This document shows, one piece after another, positions 1-6,004 of a DNA stretch of 14,509 bases (its first letter is position 1; the number at the start of each line of letters is the position of its first letter). The notes under the pieces were generated by a model. It was not told the DNA's origin, searched no databases, and saw only the letters and a list, made by a program, of their open reading frames with translations. This DNA is from Clostridia bacterium (GTDB lineage Bacteria > Bacillota > Clostridia > Oscillospirales > Acutalibacteraceae), in the NCBI GenBank assembly GCA_017382915.1, contig JAFNZJ010000139.1:1-14509 (forward strand), in the 5' to 3' direction. The translations under genes and the position numbers were made by a program.

Positions 1-6
1 ATAAAG

Positions 7-41
7 AAAACCCCGAAAACCGTGATGGTTTCGGGGTTTTT
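7..41. terminator. Rho-independent terminator hairpin, bidirectional
   Basis: The arms CCCCGAAAACC and GGTTTCGGGG pair around the loop GTGAT with one bulged A. Runs of T follow on the plus strand (TTTTT) and on the minus strand (TTTTCTTT). It lies 23 bases past the stop of the minus-strand four-helix-bundle gene, so it could end that transcript, or one coming from the left edge. Confidence 0.75.
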
Positions 42-63
42 GAATACTCTTTGAAATAACAGA

Positions 64-77
64 TTATCTCTTTGAGA
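64..77. repeat. 14-bp direct repeat, left copy (matches rpsI 3' end)
   Basis: TTATCTCTTTGAGA occurs here and again at 726-739, 662 bases away. In both places it spans a minus-strand stop codon and the preceding SKR codons. A possible att-like or target duplication. A related TACTCTTTGA (45-54) has an inverted partner at 684-693. Confidence 0.6.
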
Positions 78-441
78 TTGGGTTTCTTTTTTGCTTTTCC
101 TTCGTTGTTGTGCAAGACGAAATTAACATTCTTCTAATGGCACCACAGTCATTTTTAAGGGTTTTAAATTTTTCTTGGTCTAAGTAATTCGTTTCATATA
201 ATAATTCAAGCCAATATTCTGTTTCGTGACATTCTTTAAGGGCAATTTCAAGCTTTGAAATAAAATCCGCTGTGCCTTGTGCGTATTGAGCTTCGTGAAT
301 GTTGGCGCCTATAGATGTTCCTGAACGCAATAATTGGTTTGTAAGAACACTCTCACGATGATTTTGCTTTATTTCTTTGCAAATTAACACAATGTTTTTT
401 GCTAATTTTTTTGATTTATCACGCAATATGCTTTCACTCAT
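64..441 (-). CDS. Four-helix bundle protein (S23 / 23S rRNA intervening-sequence protein family)
   Basis: This encodes a small helical protein of 125 residues. The segments LLRSGTSIGANIHEAQ and FISKLEIALKECHETEYWLELL-like pattern are hallmarks of the S23/IVP four-helix-bundle family, whose members are found inside 23S rRNA intervening sequences or beside repeats and which resemble the Avd accessory protein of diversity-generating retroelements. Molecular function is not established. An in-frame TTG lies nine bases upstream but abuts GGAGGG, so the ATG at 441, nine bases after that ribosome binding site, is the likely start. The last residues (SKR, stop) and their DNA are identical to the end of rpsI. 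No reverse transcriptase or rRNA is nearby. The gene lies between a terminator and a hairpin-repeat array, which suggests it is part of a small mobile element. Confidence 0.85.
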   Translation of the reverse strand: MSESILRDKSKKLAKNIVLICKEIKQNHRESVLTNQLLRSGTSIGANIHEAQYAQGTADFISKLEIALKECHETEYWLELLYETNYLDQEKFKTLKNDCGAIRRMLISSCTTTKEKQKRNPISKR

Positions 442-480
442 AACTTTCAACCCTCCATATATTTATTGCAAAATATCTTC

Positions 481-679
481 AAAAAGTTATATTGCTACGC
501 AGTTATATTACGCCCAATAGGCATAGTTGTATTTTTTGTTTCACAAAAAGTTATATTATATTCGCCTAAAAACTCGCGAAGCGAATATAACTCTTTTTTG
601 AGTTTTTGCCTATGGCGAAAACTCAAAAAAGAATACAACTGCAACGCAATATAACTCGCCTTTCAAGGCGAATATAGTT
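481..679. repeat. Array of nested and serial hairpins built on GTTATATT / AATATAAC
   Basis: About 200 bases consist almost wholly of inverted repeats. GTTATATT-like words appear in one orientation on the left (near 485, 501, 526, 549) and as AATATAAC-like words on the right (near 583, 632, 648, 671). Individual stems: 556-565 with 581-590 (TTATATTCGC); 592-610 with 614-632 (19 pairs, one G-T, loop TAT); 656-662 with 665-671 (TCGCCTT/AAGGCGA). The segment 485-504 is also complementary to 637-656 apart from three central bases. A 62-codon open frame across it looks like repeat read-through. It lies directly upstream of the four-helix-bundle gene. Confidence 0.8.
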
Positions 680-741
680 GTTCTCAAAGAGTAAAAAAAC
701 TCCCACAAAATGTGGGAGTAATTTTTTATCTCTTTGAGAAC
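680..741 (-). terminator. rplM-rpsI terminator within a larger stem reaching into rpsI
   Basis: On the minus strand the core hairpin ACTCCCAC-ATTTT-GTGGGAGT (699-719) is followed by seven T's, a textbook intrinsic terminator just after the rpsI stop codon. The stem extends outward: 693-698 pairs with 722-727, and 680-691 pairs perfectly over 12 bases with 730-741, which encodes the last residues of S9. Small bulges are at 720-721 and 729. Confidence 0.9.
726..739. repeat. 14-bp direct repeat, right copy (inside rpsI 3' end)
   Basis: TTATCTCTTTGAGA is the reverse complement of the last rpsI codons plus stop. An exact copy ends the four-helix-bundle gene at 64-77. The 3' end of rpsI is known as an insertion site for integrative elements in streptococci; using that as an analogy here is inference. 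Confidence 0.6.
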
Positions 742-1124
742 TGAGGTGCACGACGGGCGCCTTTAAGACCGTATTTCTTACGCTCTTTCATTCTTGGGTC
801 ACGAGTGAGCAGACCAGCCTTTTTAAGGGTGGGGCGAAGCTCCTCATCAAACTGTAAAAGGGCGCGTGAAAGACCGTGACGGATAGCACCGGCCTGACCG
901 GTAACACCGCCGCCGGCAACACGGCAAACAATGTCAAACTTACCTTCGGTTGCGGTAAGGTCTAAGGGTTGACGAACAATAAGCTTTAAGGTTTCAAGAC
1001 CAAAGTAATCGTCAATGTCGCGGTCGTTGATGGTGATTTTACCTGTACCGCTGTAAACGCGTACACGAGCTACAGAACTTTTTCTGCGGCCGGTGCCGTA
1101 AAAATAAGGCTTTCCTTCAAACAT
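726..1124 (-). CDS. rpsI: 30S ribosomal protein S9 (uS9)
   Basis: Structural protein of the small ribosomal subunit that reaches into the decoding centre and contacts P-site tRNA through its C-terminal tail. The 132-residue product has the family signature: YGTGRRKSSVARVR near the N terminus, GGGVTGQAGAIRHGLSRAL in the middle, and the conserved end GARRAPQFSKR with the invariant terminal Lys-Arg. Length is normal for the family. The ATG at 1124 follows GGGAGG at a good distance. It is 19 bases downstream of rplM, the usual L13-S9 pair, and ends in a strong terminator. The final codons are duplicated at the end of the four-helix-bundle gene. Confidence 0.98.
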   Translation of the reverse strand: MFEGKPYFYGTGRRKSSVARVRVYSGTGKITINDRDIDDYFGLETLKLIVRQPLDLTATEGKFDIVCRVAGGGVTGQAGAIRHGLSRALLQFDEELRPTLKKAGLLTRDPRMKERKKYGLKGARRAPQFSKR

Positions 1125-1143
1125 AATTTACGTCCTCCCTTTC

Positions 1144-1572
1144 TTAAAATTCCCAAACTTCGGGCTTTTGAGCAGCGTGCTTGTGTGCATCACCGCTGTA
1201 AACGCGAAGACGGGTCATAGCCTTGCGGCCAATGGTGGTATCGGGAACCATGCCCTTAACAGCCAAGGTCATAGCAAGCTCGGGGCGGGTTGCCATAAGG
1301 GTTTTATACTGAACCTCTTTAAGGCCGCCAACATAGCCGGTATGACGACGATAAAACTTATTCTCAAGCTTTTTGCCGGTGAGAACAGCCTTATCTGCAT
1401 TGATGATGATTACATGGTCACCACAGTCAACATGGGGTGTGAACTCGGGCTTAACCTTACCTCTAAGAAGGTCAGCAGCCTTAACAGCTACACGTCCGAG
1501 GGGTTTGCCGGCTGCGTCAATGATGTACCATTTACGCTGTACTTCTGCCGGTTTTGCCATAAAAGTAGACAT
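1144..1572 (-). CDS. rplM: 50S ribosomal protein L13 (uL13)
   Basis: Early-assembly protein of the large ribosomal subunit. The 142-residue product shows the L13 pattern: KWYIIDAAGKPLGRVAVKAA, then GDHVIIINADKAVLTGKKL, YRRHTGYVGGLK, the segment ending AVKGMVPDTTIGRKAM, and RLRVYSGDAHKHAAQKPE near the C terminus. Length is typical. The start ATG lies seven bases after GGAGG. It is the first gene of the rplM-rpsI operon, driven by the promoter at 1617-1645 with a leader of only about 40 nucleotides, too short for the structured L13 leader RNA known from Bacillus. Confidence 0.98.
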   Translation of the reverse strand: MSTFMAKPAEVQRKWYIIDAAGKPLGRVAVKAADLLRGKVKPEFTPHVDCGDHVIIINADKAVLTGKKLENKFYRRHTGYVGGLKEVQYKTLMATRPELAMTLAVKGMVPDTTIGRKAMTRLRVYSGDAHKHAAQKPEVWEF

Positions 1573-1616
1573 AACATTTCCTCCAACAATAATTTATCAA
1601 AATTCGATGCTCAAGT

Positions 1617-1645
1617 ATAATACCACAACTAAAAAGCCTTGTCAA
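1617..1645 (-). promoter_or_regulatory. Sigma-A promoter of rplM-rpsI
   Basis: On the minus strand TTGACA (1640-1645) and TATTAT (1617-1622) are separated by exactly 17 bases. The -35 is a perfect consensus match and the -10 matches five of six bases. Transcription should begin near 1610, giving a short leader before rplM. Confidence 0.88.
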
Positions 1646-1682
1646 CACCTTTTTTTAAAAATTTTAATTTACAAACCGCAAA

Positions 1683-1722
1683 CTCGTTTTTTCTTTCATT
1701 TGCTCGTTTTTTCTTTCATTTG
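1683..1722. repeat. 20-bp perfect tandem duplication
   Basis: The unit CTCGTTTTTTCTTTCATTTG is present twice head to tail, followed by CTC. It lies upstream of the rplM promoter in AT-rich, non-coding DNA. No function is apparent; as a slippage-prone repeat its copy number may vary between strains. Confidence 0.9.
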
Positions 1723-1840
1723 CTCAATTATTATTTTTAAAATTTTTAAACAAAATATACCCATTTTACACATATTTATGTTTTTGCTATATTCCTTATG
1801 TTGGCTTACAGCACCATCTATTTTCCTTATTGTCTGGCAA

Positions 1841-2110
1841 AGCCGCCGATAGTTTCACAGAGTGAAAGAATAGTTGTAAGCGGCTCTTTCTCATCAAAGG
1901 ACAGTTTATGAAAAGGCTTCCCCTTGAGGGGAAGCTGTTGAGCGATAGCGAGACTGATGAGGTGTAGCCATCCGCAGATGGCGTTTGCTTATTTCCACCT
2001 CTTCCGTCAACCTTTGGTTGCCATCTTCCCCTCAAGGGGAAGGCTTTATGAGGGCTCCGGTCACGCGAGGGAGCTGGCAAAACTGCAAGTTTTGACTGAG
2101 GGAGAGATAA
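1841..2110. repeat. Hairpin-rich intergenic repeat element bounded by inverted CTTCCCC palindromes
   Basis: No convincing gene lies here. Near-identical inverted copies at 1913-1934 and 2025-2047 each form their own hairpin: GCTTCCCC-TTGA-GGGGAAGC and CTTCCCC-TCAA-GGGGAAG. Between them are further hairpins (GCCATC-CGCA-GATGGC at 1967-1982; CAACC-TTT-GGTTG at 2008-2020) and paired GAGGTG/CACCTC (1959-1964, 1996-2001). Outside are TTTCAC-AGA-GTGAAA (1853-1867), AGCCGC/GCGGCT (1841-1846, 1880-1885) and CAAAACT-GCA-AGTTTTG (about 2080-2096). This looks like a dispersed non-coding repeat or MITE-like element; the outer limits are approximate. A 140-codon minus-strand frame across it looks like repeat translation. 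Confidence 0.7.
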
Positions 2111-2141
2111 TGCGACTTTACAAGTTATACCTATAACCCAA

Positions 2142-2174
2142 AAATCCCGCATCGGGTTTACCGATGCGGGATTT
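2142..2174 (-). terminator. Strong intrinsic terminator (14-bp stem)
   Basis: AAATCCCGCATCGG (2142-2155) pairs perfectly with CCGATGCGGGATTT (2161-2174) around a five-base loop. On the minus strand the T run is TTTTT, and on the plus strand it is ATTTAATAAATTT, so minus is the better orientation. It lies about 290 bases beyond the broken aminotransferase gene and just past a short open frame ending ATEPEQK, possibly the tail of a lost gene. Confidence 0.75.
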
Positions 2175-2228
2175 AATAAATTTATCTTATTTCTGTTCAG
2201 GCTCGGTAGCCAAAGCATTTAACCTTGA

Positions 2229-2420
2229 ATCAGATTTTGAAACACTGATTTTTCGCTGTGCTTTGTTAAAATACTCGCAAATCCGTTAGGATTTGCTGCG
2301 TTTTGTGCCTTGCACACCAAAAAATCTGTTATTTACAAAATTCTACGACCTTAAAGGTGCGTTTTTTAGTGCGGATTTTGGTGAAGCGAAGTTCATAAGG
2401 CTGACGCCTATGAACTTTAA
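2229..2420. repeat. Second hairpin-rich intergenic repeat element
   Basis: Non-coding stretch with strong dyads: GCAAATCC-GTTA-GGATTTGC (2277-2296, perfect) and AAGTTCATAAGGC-TGAC-GCCTATGAACTT (2389-2417, one bulged base). A weaker ATCAG/CTGAT pair sits at 2229-2249. Its text resembles neither the neighbouring genes nor the element at 1841-2110, which suggests a different dispersed repeat family inserted next to the decayed aminotransferase. Its limits are uncertain. Confidence 0.55.
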
Positions 2421-2466
2421 TGAACCTAAAGACGCCTAAAAACCGCCGTTTAAGGCTGGTTCAAGT

Positions 2467-3803
2467 TTAATTGTTTTGGCTATGTTTAAAGAAGTGCCAA
2501 CCGCCGATTCTTGAGGGGTTACCCTTATCGCCGTCAAGCAATTCTTTATAGTTTGCGGCAACCTTTTTAAATGCGTTTGCATACTCCTCAATCTGGCTGG
2601 GGATAAACTTTTTAAGCCACGGAACGCCATAAATGGTAAAGCCGCTTTTTTCTGCGGGGCCAAGGTTGGCATCAAACTTTCTAATATCCTCGGGTGAGTT
2701 GGCAATACGGGTGGGCTTGCCTGCGCCGTAAATATCAGCAGTTTGGAATATGTTATGGGTGTGAAGTGCTGCGTTGCAGCCGGGTGTACAATCGGGCACA
2801 CCTTCAGCGCGCACTGCTTCACAGAAGCGGGTTACCGAAAGACCGCCAAGCTCCTCAGCAACATAAATGCCGTGGGGCGAATAGAAGCCTGCCATGTTAG
2901 AGCCGTCAGACTCATCAACACGGTGGGGACGAATACCGGGTGTACCCTCTAACAAATCCCAGAAGTAGTTCATAGCCTTGCGGATTTCGGCGCAACGCTC
3001 ATCATAATATTTAAGCTGAACACGACCAACTGCCGAGCTCATTTGATGCATTCTGAACTTATAACCGCCAAGGGGCAGACCGGTAGAGGGTTTTAAATCC
3101 TCACAGGTAACATTAGCGTCGTTAAATCTTTCGTAGTGGCCAAGTGCAAATGCGTGCTCATAAATTGAACGGTCGTTGGTAATAAGCATACCGCCCTCAC
3201 CAACTGCAAAGGATTTGCCTGACATCATTGAAATACCTGCTACATCGCCGATGGTACCAAGTCTTCTGCCCTTATAAAGACCGCCCTGTGCGTGTGAAAG
3301 GTCTTCAATAATCTTAAGGTTATGCTTTTTGGCAATTGCCATAATGGGGTCCATATCACAGGGGTGGGCCAAATAGTGAACACAAACAATAGCCTTGGTT
3401 CTGGGGGTGATTTTTGCCTCAATATCCTCAGGGTCAATACAAAGAGTATCATCCTTAACATTGGCAAAAACTACGGTAGCGCCCAAGGTCATGGCCTGAA
3501 GGCAGGATGCCCAATATGTAACAGAGGGGCAGATAATTTCATCGCCCTTTCTTACACCGCAGGCATACATAGCGGCAAGCAGTGATGCAGTACCGTTATT
3601 AAAGCCAAGGGCATACTTAACACCAATCCATTCGGCAAATTCCTGCTCAAACTTCATGGTGATGTCGGTGCCGCTCATTTTAACATTTTTTAAAACATCT
3701 AAAACGGCTTCCTCTTCCTAAGATGTGATGATAGGCCATTTGGTCATTTCGGGGTTTACGGTTTTAACGCCTTTTCGCCACCAAAAATTGCGAGTTCACT
3801 CAT
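2467..3803 (-). pseudogene. DegT/DnrJ/EryC1/StrS-family PLP aminotransferase, broken by a frameshift and a stop
   Basis: The intact family makes a PLP-dependent sugar or cyclitol aminotransferase, often for nucleotide-sugar or cell-surface glycan synthesis. The 403-codon open part shows FNNGTAS, the cofactor segment EDLSHAQGG and the Schiff-base lysine in SGKSFAVGEGG (about residue 155 of that part). The original start is the ATG at 3803, eight bases after GGAG, encoding MSELAIFGGEKA. The frame then shifts near 3766-3770, where GCGTT looks like GCGGTT with one G lost. The restored frame reads VKTVNPEMTKWPIITS, meets TAG at 3718-3720, and continues EEEAVLDVLKNVKMSGTD. The repaired product would be about 445 residues. 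The ATG at 3678 has no ribosome binding site and would lack the first 40 or so residues. True decay is likelier than assembly error, but two sequencing errors are not excluded. Confidence 0.88.
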
Positions 3804-3820
3804 AACAAAATCTCCTTTTT

Positions 3821-3843
3821 AAAAAAGTGCAACTGTTTTGCAC
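3821..3843 (-). terminator. Intrinsic terminator after radC
   Basis: On the minus strand GTGCAA-AACAG-TTGCAC is followed by TTTTTT. The stem has six or seven pairs and modest GC, so it is of medium strength. It lies about 95 bases past radC and right at the predicted start of the aminotransferase transcript. Confidence 0.55.
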
Positions 3844-3847
3844 CTTT

Positions 3848-3876
3848 ATTTAACCATACCAAAGAGATTTCTTCAA
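3848..3876 (-). promoter_or_regulatory. Candidate promoter of the aminotransferase pseudogene
   Basis: TTGAAG (3871-3876) and TTAAAT (3848-3853) on the minus strand are 17 bases apart, with a TG extension just before the -10. A start near 3841 would place transcription at the edge of the small hairpin preceding the gene. Confidence 0.5.
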
Positions 3877-3935
3877 TACACCACATTGCTTGTTTTTAGC
3901 ACTGTATTGACTTATTAAGGCTCAAAACCCTGTTT

Positions 3936-4646
3936 TTAGAACAAATATGAATAATCTTTGCTGGATGCTAAAGATATAGCCTCACCATTACCTACTATAA
4001 TATGGTCAATAAGTCTTATTTTCATTGCCCTTAAAAAGTTGCCGACCTGAGCGGTGAAATTTATATCATTTTCGGACGGAAGTGGAAAGCCCTTTGGGTG
4101 ATTGTGCGCCAAAACAACGGCGGTGGCGCCTGTTTTTATGGCGGTTTCGGCAAGCTTTCTAAGCGATACCGATGATGAAACGGCATCCCCTTCGGACAGT
4201 TTTGGGCAGTCAAGCACCTTGCCGCGACCGTCTAGGCACAAAAGGTATGCTACCTCACTGTTTTCAGAGTAAAATTTAGGCATTATATAGGCTATTATTT
4301 GACCTGTGTTTTTTAAAAAGCTAACGGTATTTGAGCTTTCACTTAAATACCTTTTGGCAAGCGGCATTATAAATTTTATAAGGGCGGCGGTGTTTTCACT
4401 TATGCCCTTTACCTTTATAAGGTCTTCATAGGGGGCATCAAAAACACTTACAAGCGAGCCGCCAAAGGCATCAAGCAGGTCGTGGGCAAGCTCATTTGTA
4501 TCCTTACGGGGTATGCAGTAGAAAAGCAAAAATTCCAAAAGCTGATGTTCCGGCAAATCGTTTGGTATGCCGTCCTTTAAAAACTGCTTACGCATACGCT
4601 GTCTATGCCCTTTATGTATTTCTGATTTGGTTTTTTCTTCTGCCAC
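3936..4646 (-). CDS. radC: RadC family JAB/MPN-domain protein (DUF2466)
   Basis: RadC proteins carry a helix-hairpin-helix region followed by a JAB1/MPN metalloprotease-like domain; their role in DNA repair is disputed and the enzymatic activity is unproven. The 236-residue product shows a charged N terminus (HKGHRQRMRKQFL), a helix-hairpin-helix turn at KVKGISENTAALI (about residues 80-92), and the JAMM metal motif AHNHPKGFPLPSEND (about 180-194) with the expected His, His, Ser and Asp. Length matches the family. The start is GTG at 4646, seven bases after GGGGGG. It lies downstream of acpP on the same strand, separated by a terminator, with its own terminator near 3821. Confidence 0.93.
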   Translation of the reverse strand: MAEEKTKSEIHKGHRQRMRKQFLKDGIPNDLPEHQLLEFLLFYCIPRKDTNELAHDLLDAFGGSLVSVFDAPYEDLIKVKGISENTAALIKFIMPLAKRYLSESSNTVSFLKNTGQIIAYIMPKFYSENSEVAYLLCLDGRGKVLDCPKLSEGDAVSSSVSLRKLAETAIKTGATAVVLAHNHPKGFPLPSENDINFTAQVGNFLRAMKIRLIDHIIVGNGEAISLASSKDYSYLF

Positions 4647-4675
4647 AGGCTAACCCCCCTTTTTATTATAATAAA

Positions 4676-4714
4676 AAATTAAGCCCTGCCGCGCCAAAAG
4701 GCGCAATAGGGCTT
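4676..4714 (-). terminator. Intrinsic terminator after acpP
   Basis: AAGCCCT pairs with AGGGCTT and, inside, GCGCC with GGCGC around AAAA, with a 3x3 internal loop. On the minus strand it is followed by AATTTTTTATT. It lies between the acpP stop and radC. The plus-strand side also has a T run, so it can act in both directions. Confidence 0.8.
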
Positions 4715-4729
4715 TTTAAAGCTTTAATT

Positions 4730-4957
4730 TTAGCGATTGTTTTCAATATATGTAACAAGGTCGCCGATGGTTTTTATGTTGTCAATTTCCTCATCGGGAA
4801 TTTCAACCTTAAACTCATCCTCAATTGACATTAAAACCTCAACAACATCAAGGCTATCTGCACCAAGGTCATCTGCAATATCGGTGGCTTCACTAAGGGT
4901 TGCCACATCAGTATCAAATTGTTCTGCTAAAATTTCTTTTAATTTTTCAAAAACCAT
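4730..4957 (-). CDS. acpP: Acyl carrier protein
   Basis: Small acidic carrier of growing acyl chains in fatty acid synthesis; it needs 4'-phosphopantetheine added to a serine. The 75-residue product carries the attachment motif LGADSLDVVE with Ser35, followed by the conserved helix region EVLMSIEDEFKVEIPDEE and the end TIGDLVTYIE. Length is typical. An upstream in-frame TTG overlaps the ribosome binding site, so the ATG at 4957, eight bases after GGAGG, is taken as start. It is divergent from the aromatic operon and is not next to other fab genes here. A minus-strand TATAAT lies at 5045-5050 without a good -35. Confidence 0.95.
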   Translation of the reverse strand: MVFEKLKEILAEQFDTDVATLSEATDIADDLGADSLDVVEVLMSIEDEFKVEIPDEEIDNIKTIGDLVTYIENNR

Positions 4958-5070
4958 TATTAAGTCCTCCAAAAAATGATTTTTTTACCACAAAAGCACC
5001 CGCCTGCCACTAGACAACCAAATAAAAGTGTGGTATATTTAATTATTATAAAGCAGTTTATAAATATAAA

Positions 5071-5098
5071 TTGTTTACCGCTGCCTATATATGATAAT
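5071..5098 (+). promoter_or_regulatory. Candidate promoter of the aromatic operon
   Basis: TTGTTT (5071-5076) and GATAAT (5093-5098) are 16 bases apart in the AT-rich gap between the divergent acpP and aroE. This gives a leader of about 55 bases. No T-box, trp-type leader peptide or terminator/antiterminator structure is evident. Confidence 0.5.
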
Positions 5099-5161
5099 AT
5101 GTTGATTTTAAAGTTTTGTCAACTGTTTTTTTATTTTTTTAGCAAAAAAGGGGGGCTTATT

Positions 5162-6004
5162 GTGCAAAAACGCTATGCCGTTATCGGGCATCCGCTTGGG
5201 CATACTATGTCACCTTTTATTCATAGCAGACTGTTTGCGCTAAGCTCGGTTGATGCCGTTTATGAAGCCATACCAACCCCGCCCGAAAATTTAAGCCAAA
5301 CCATCAACCTTTTAAAGGAATATGATGGCTTTAACATAACCATTCCGCACAAAACTGCGGTTTTGCCGTTTTTAAATGACATTACCCCCGAAGGTCGCCT
5401 TTATGGTGCGGTCAACACCGTTAAGGTGCAGGGGGGCAAACTTATTGGCCACAGCACCGATGCTGAAGGCTTTGCCTGCGCCCTTTCGCTTGCTAATATT
5501 CCTATTGGGGGCAGTGTGCTTATTTTAGGCTGTGGCGGCGCATCGCGCACCATTGCAACCGAATGTGCAAAGCGCGGGCTTGACATAACCCTTGCAGTAA
5601 GGCAAAGCAGTATGCAAAAGGGGTTAGCCCTTGCAAAAGAGCTTGAAACACAGTTTGGTAAAAAGGTGCCCTGCACCGATATTTTATCCCCAATGGGCAG
5701 TTTTTCGCTTGCCGTAAACGGCACCCCTGTTGGTATGCATCCAAACCCCGATGCCAGTCCCTTAACCGCCGACCAGCTTAAAAACATTGACTTTGTTTTT
5801 GATGCCGTTTATAACCCCGAGGATACCCTGCTTATAAAAACCGCCGCCGCACTTAATAAAAAGGCAGTTTCGGGTATGGGTATGCTGGTTATGCAGGCGG
5901 TCGCGGCGCATAAATTTTGGTACGGCGCCACCTTTAGTGACAGTGATATTGCCCTTATTATTAAAGACGCAAATGATGAGATGAGGCGACTGTTTAATGA
6001 CTAA
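5162..6004 (+). CDS. aroE: Shikimate dehydrogenase (NADP+)
   Basis: Reduces 3-dehydroshikimate to shikimate in the cytoplasmic shikimate pathway. The 280-residue protein has the substrate-binding N-terminal motif GHPLGHTMSPFIH (residues 9-21), catalytic Lys64 in NITIPHK, Asn85 and Asp100 (AVNTV, HSTDAEGF), and a Rossmann nucleotide site GCGGASR (123-129); the C-terminal end keeps SGMGMLVMQA. The open frame extends far upstream, but the GTG at 5162 sits six bases after GGGGGG and begins exactly where homology starts, so it is chosen. First gene of the aromatic operon; its 3' end overlaps aroK by eight bases, which suggests translational coupling. Confidence 0.95.
   Translation: MQKRYAVIGHPLGHTMSPFIHSRLFALSSVDAVYEAIPTPPENLSQTINLLKEYDGFNITIPHKTAVLPFLNDITPEGRLYGAVNTVKVQGGKLIGHSTDAEGFACALSLANIPIGGSVLILGCGGASRTIATECAKRGLDITLAVRQSSMQKGLALAKELETQFGKKVPCTDILSPMGSFSLAVNGTPVGMHPNPDASPLTADQLKNIDFVFDAVYNPEDTLLIKTAAALNKKAVSGMGMLVMQAVAAHKFWYGATFSDSDIALIIKDANDEMRRLFND

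Noticed and set aside
466..654. 62-codon plus-strand open frame
   Set aside because: It lies wholly in the hairpin array, has no ribosome binding site, and its peptide looks like translated repeat.
481..679. CRISPR array
   Set aside because: The repeats are short, inverted and irregular, without uniform spacers or cas genes.
1573..1645. L13 leader regulatory RNA upstream of rplM
   Set aside because: The predicted leader is only about 40 nucleotides, with no strong structure.
1168..1852. Plus-strand open frames opposite rplM and its promoter
   Set aside because: They are antisense shadows of a clear ribosomal gene and its leader.
1796..2218. 140-codon minus-strand open frame
   Set aside because: It translates a hairpin-rich repeat, crosses a strong terminator, and shows no protein-like pattern or good start.
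2436..3585. Extra minus and plus open frames over the aminotransferase
   Set aside because: They are out-of-frame shadows of the pseudogene; the in-frame protein is recognisable throughout.
4976..5161. N-terminal extension of aroE (62 residues)
   Set aside because: It has no family similarity, crosses the promoter region, and a GTG with a strong ribosome binding site lies where homology begins.
4973..5161. T-box or attenuator before the aromatic operon
   Set aside because: No leader peptide with aromatic codons, no T-box sequence and no clear terminator hairpin could be found.
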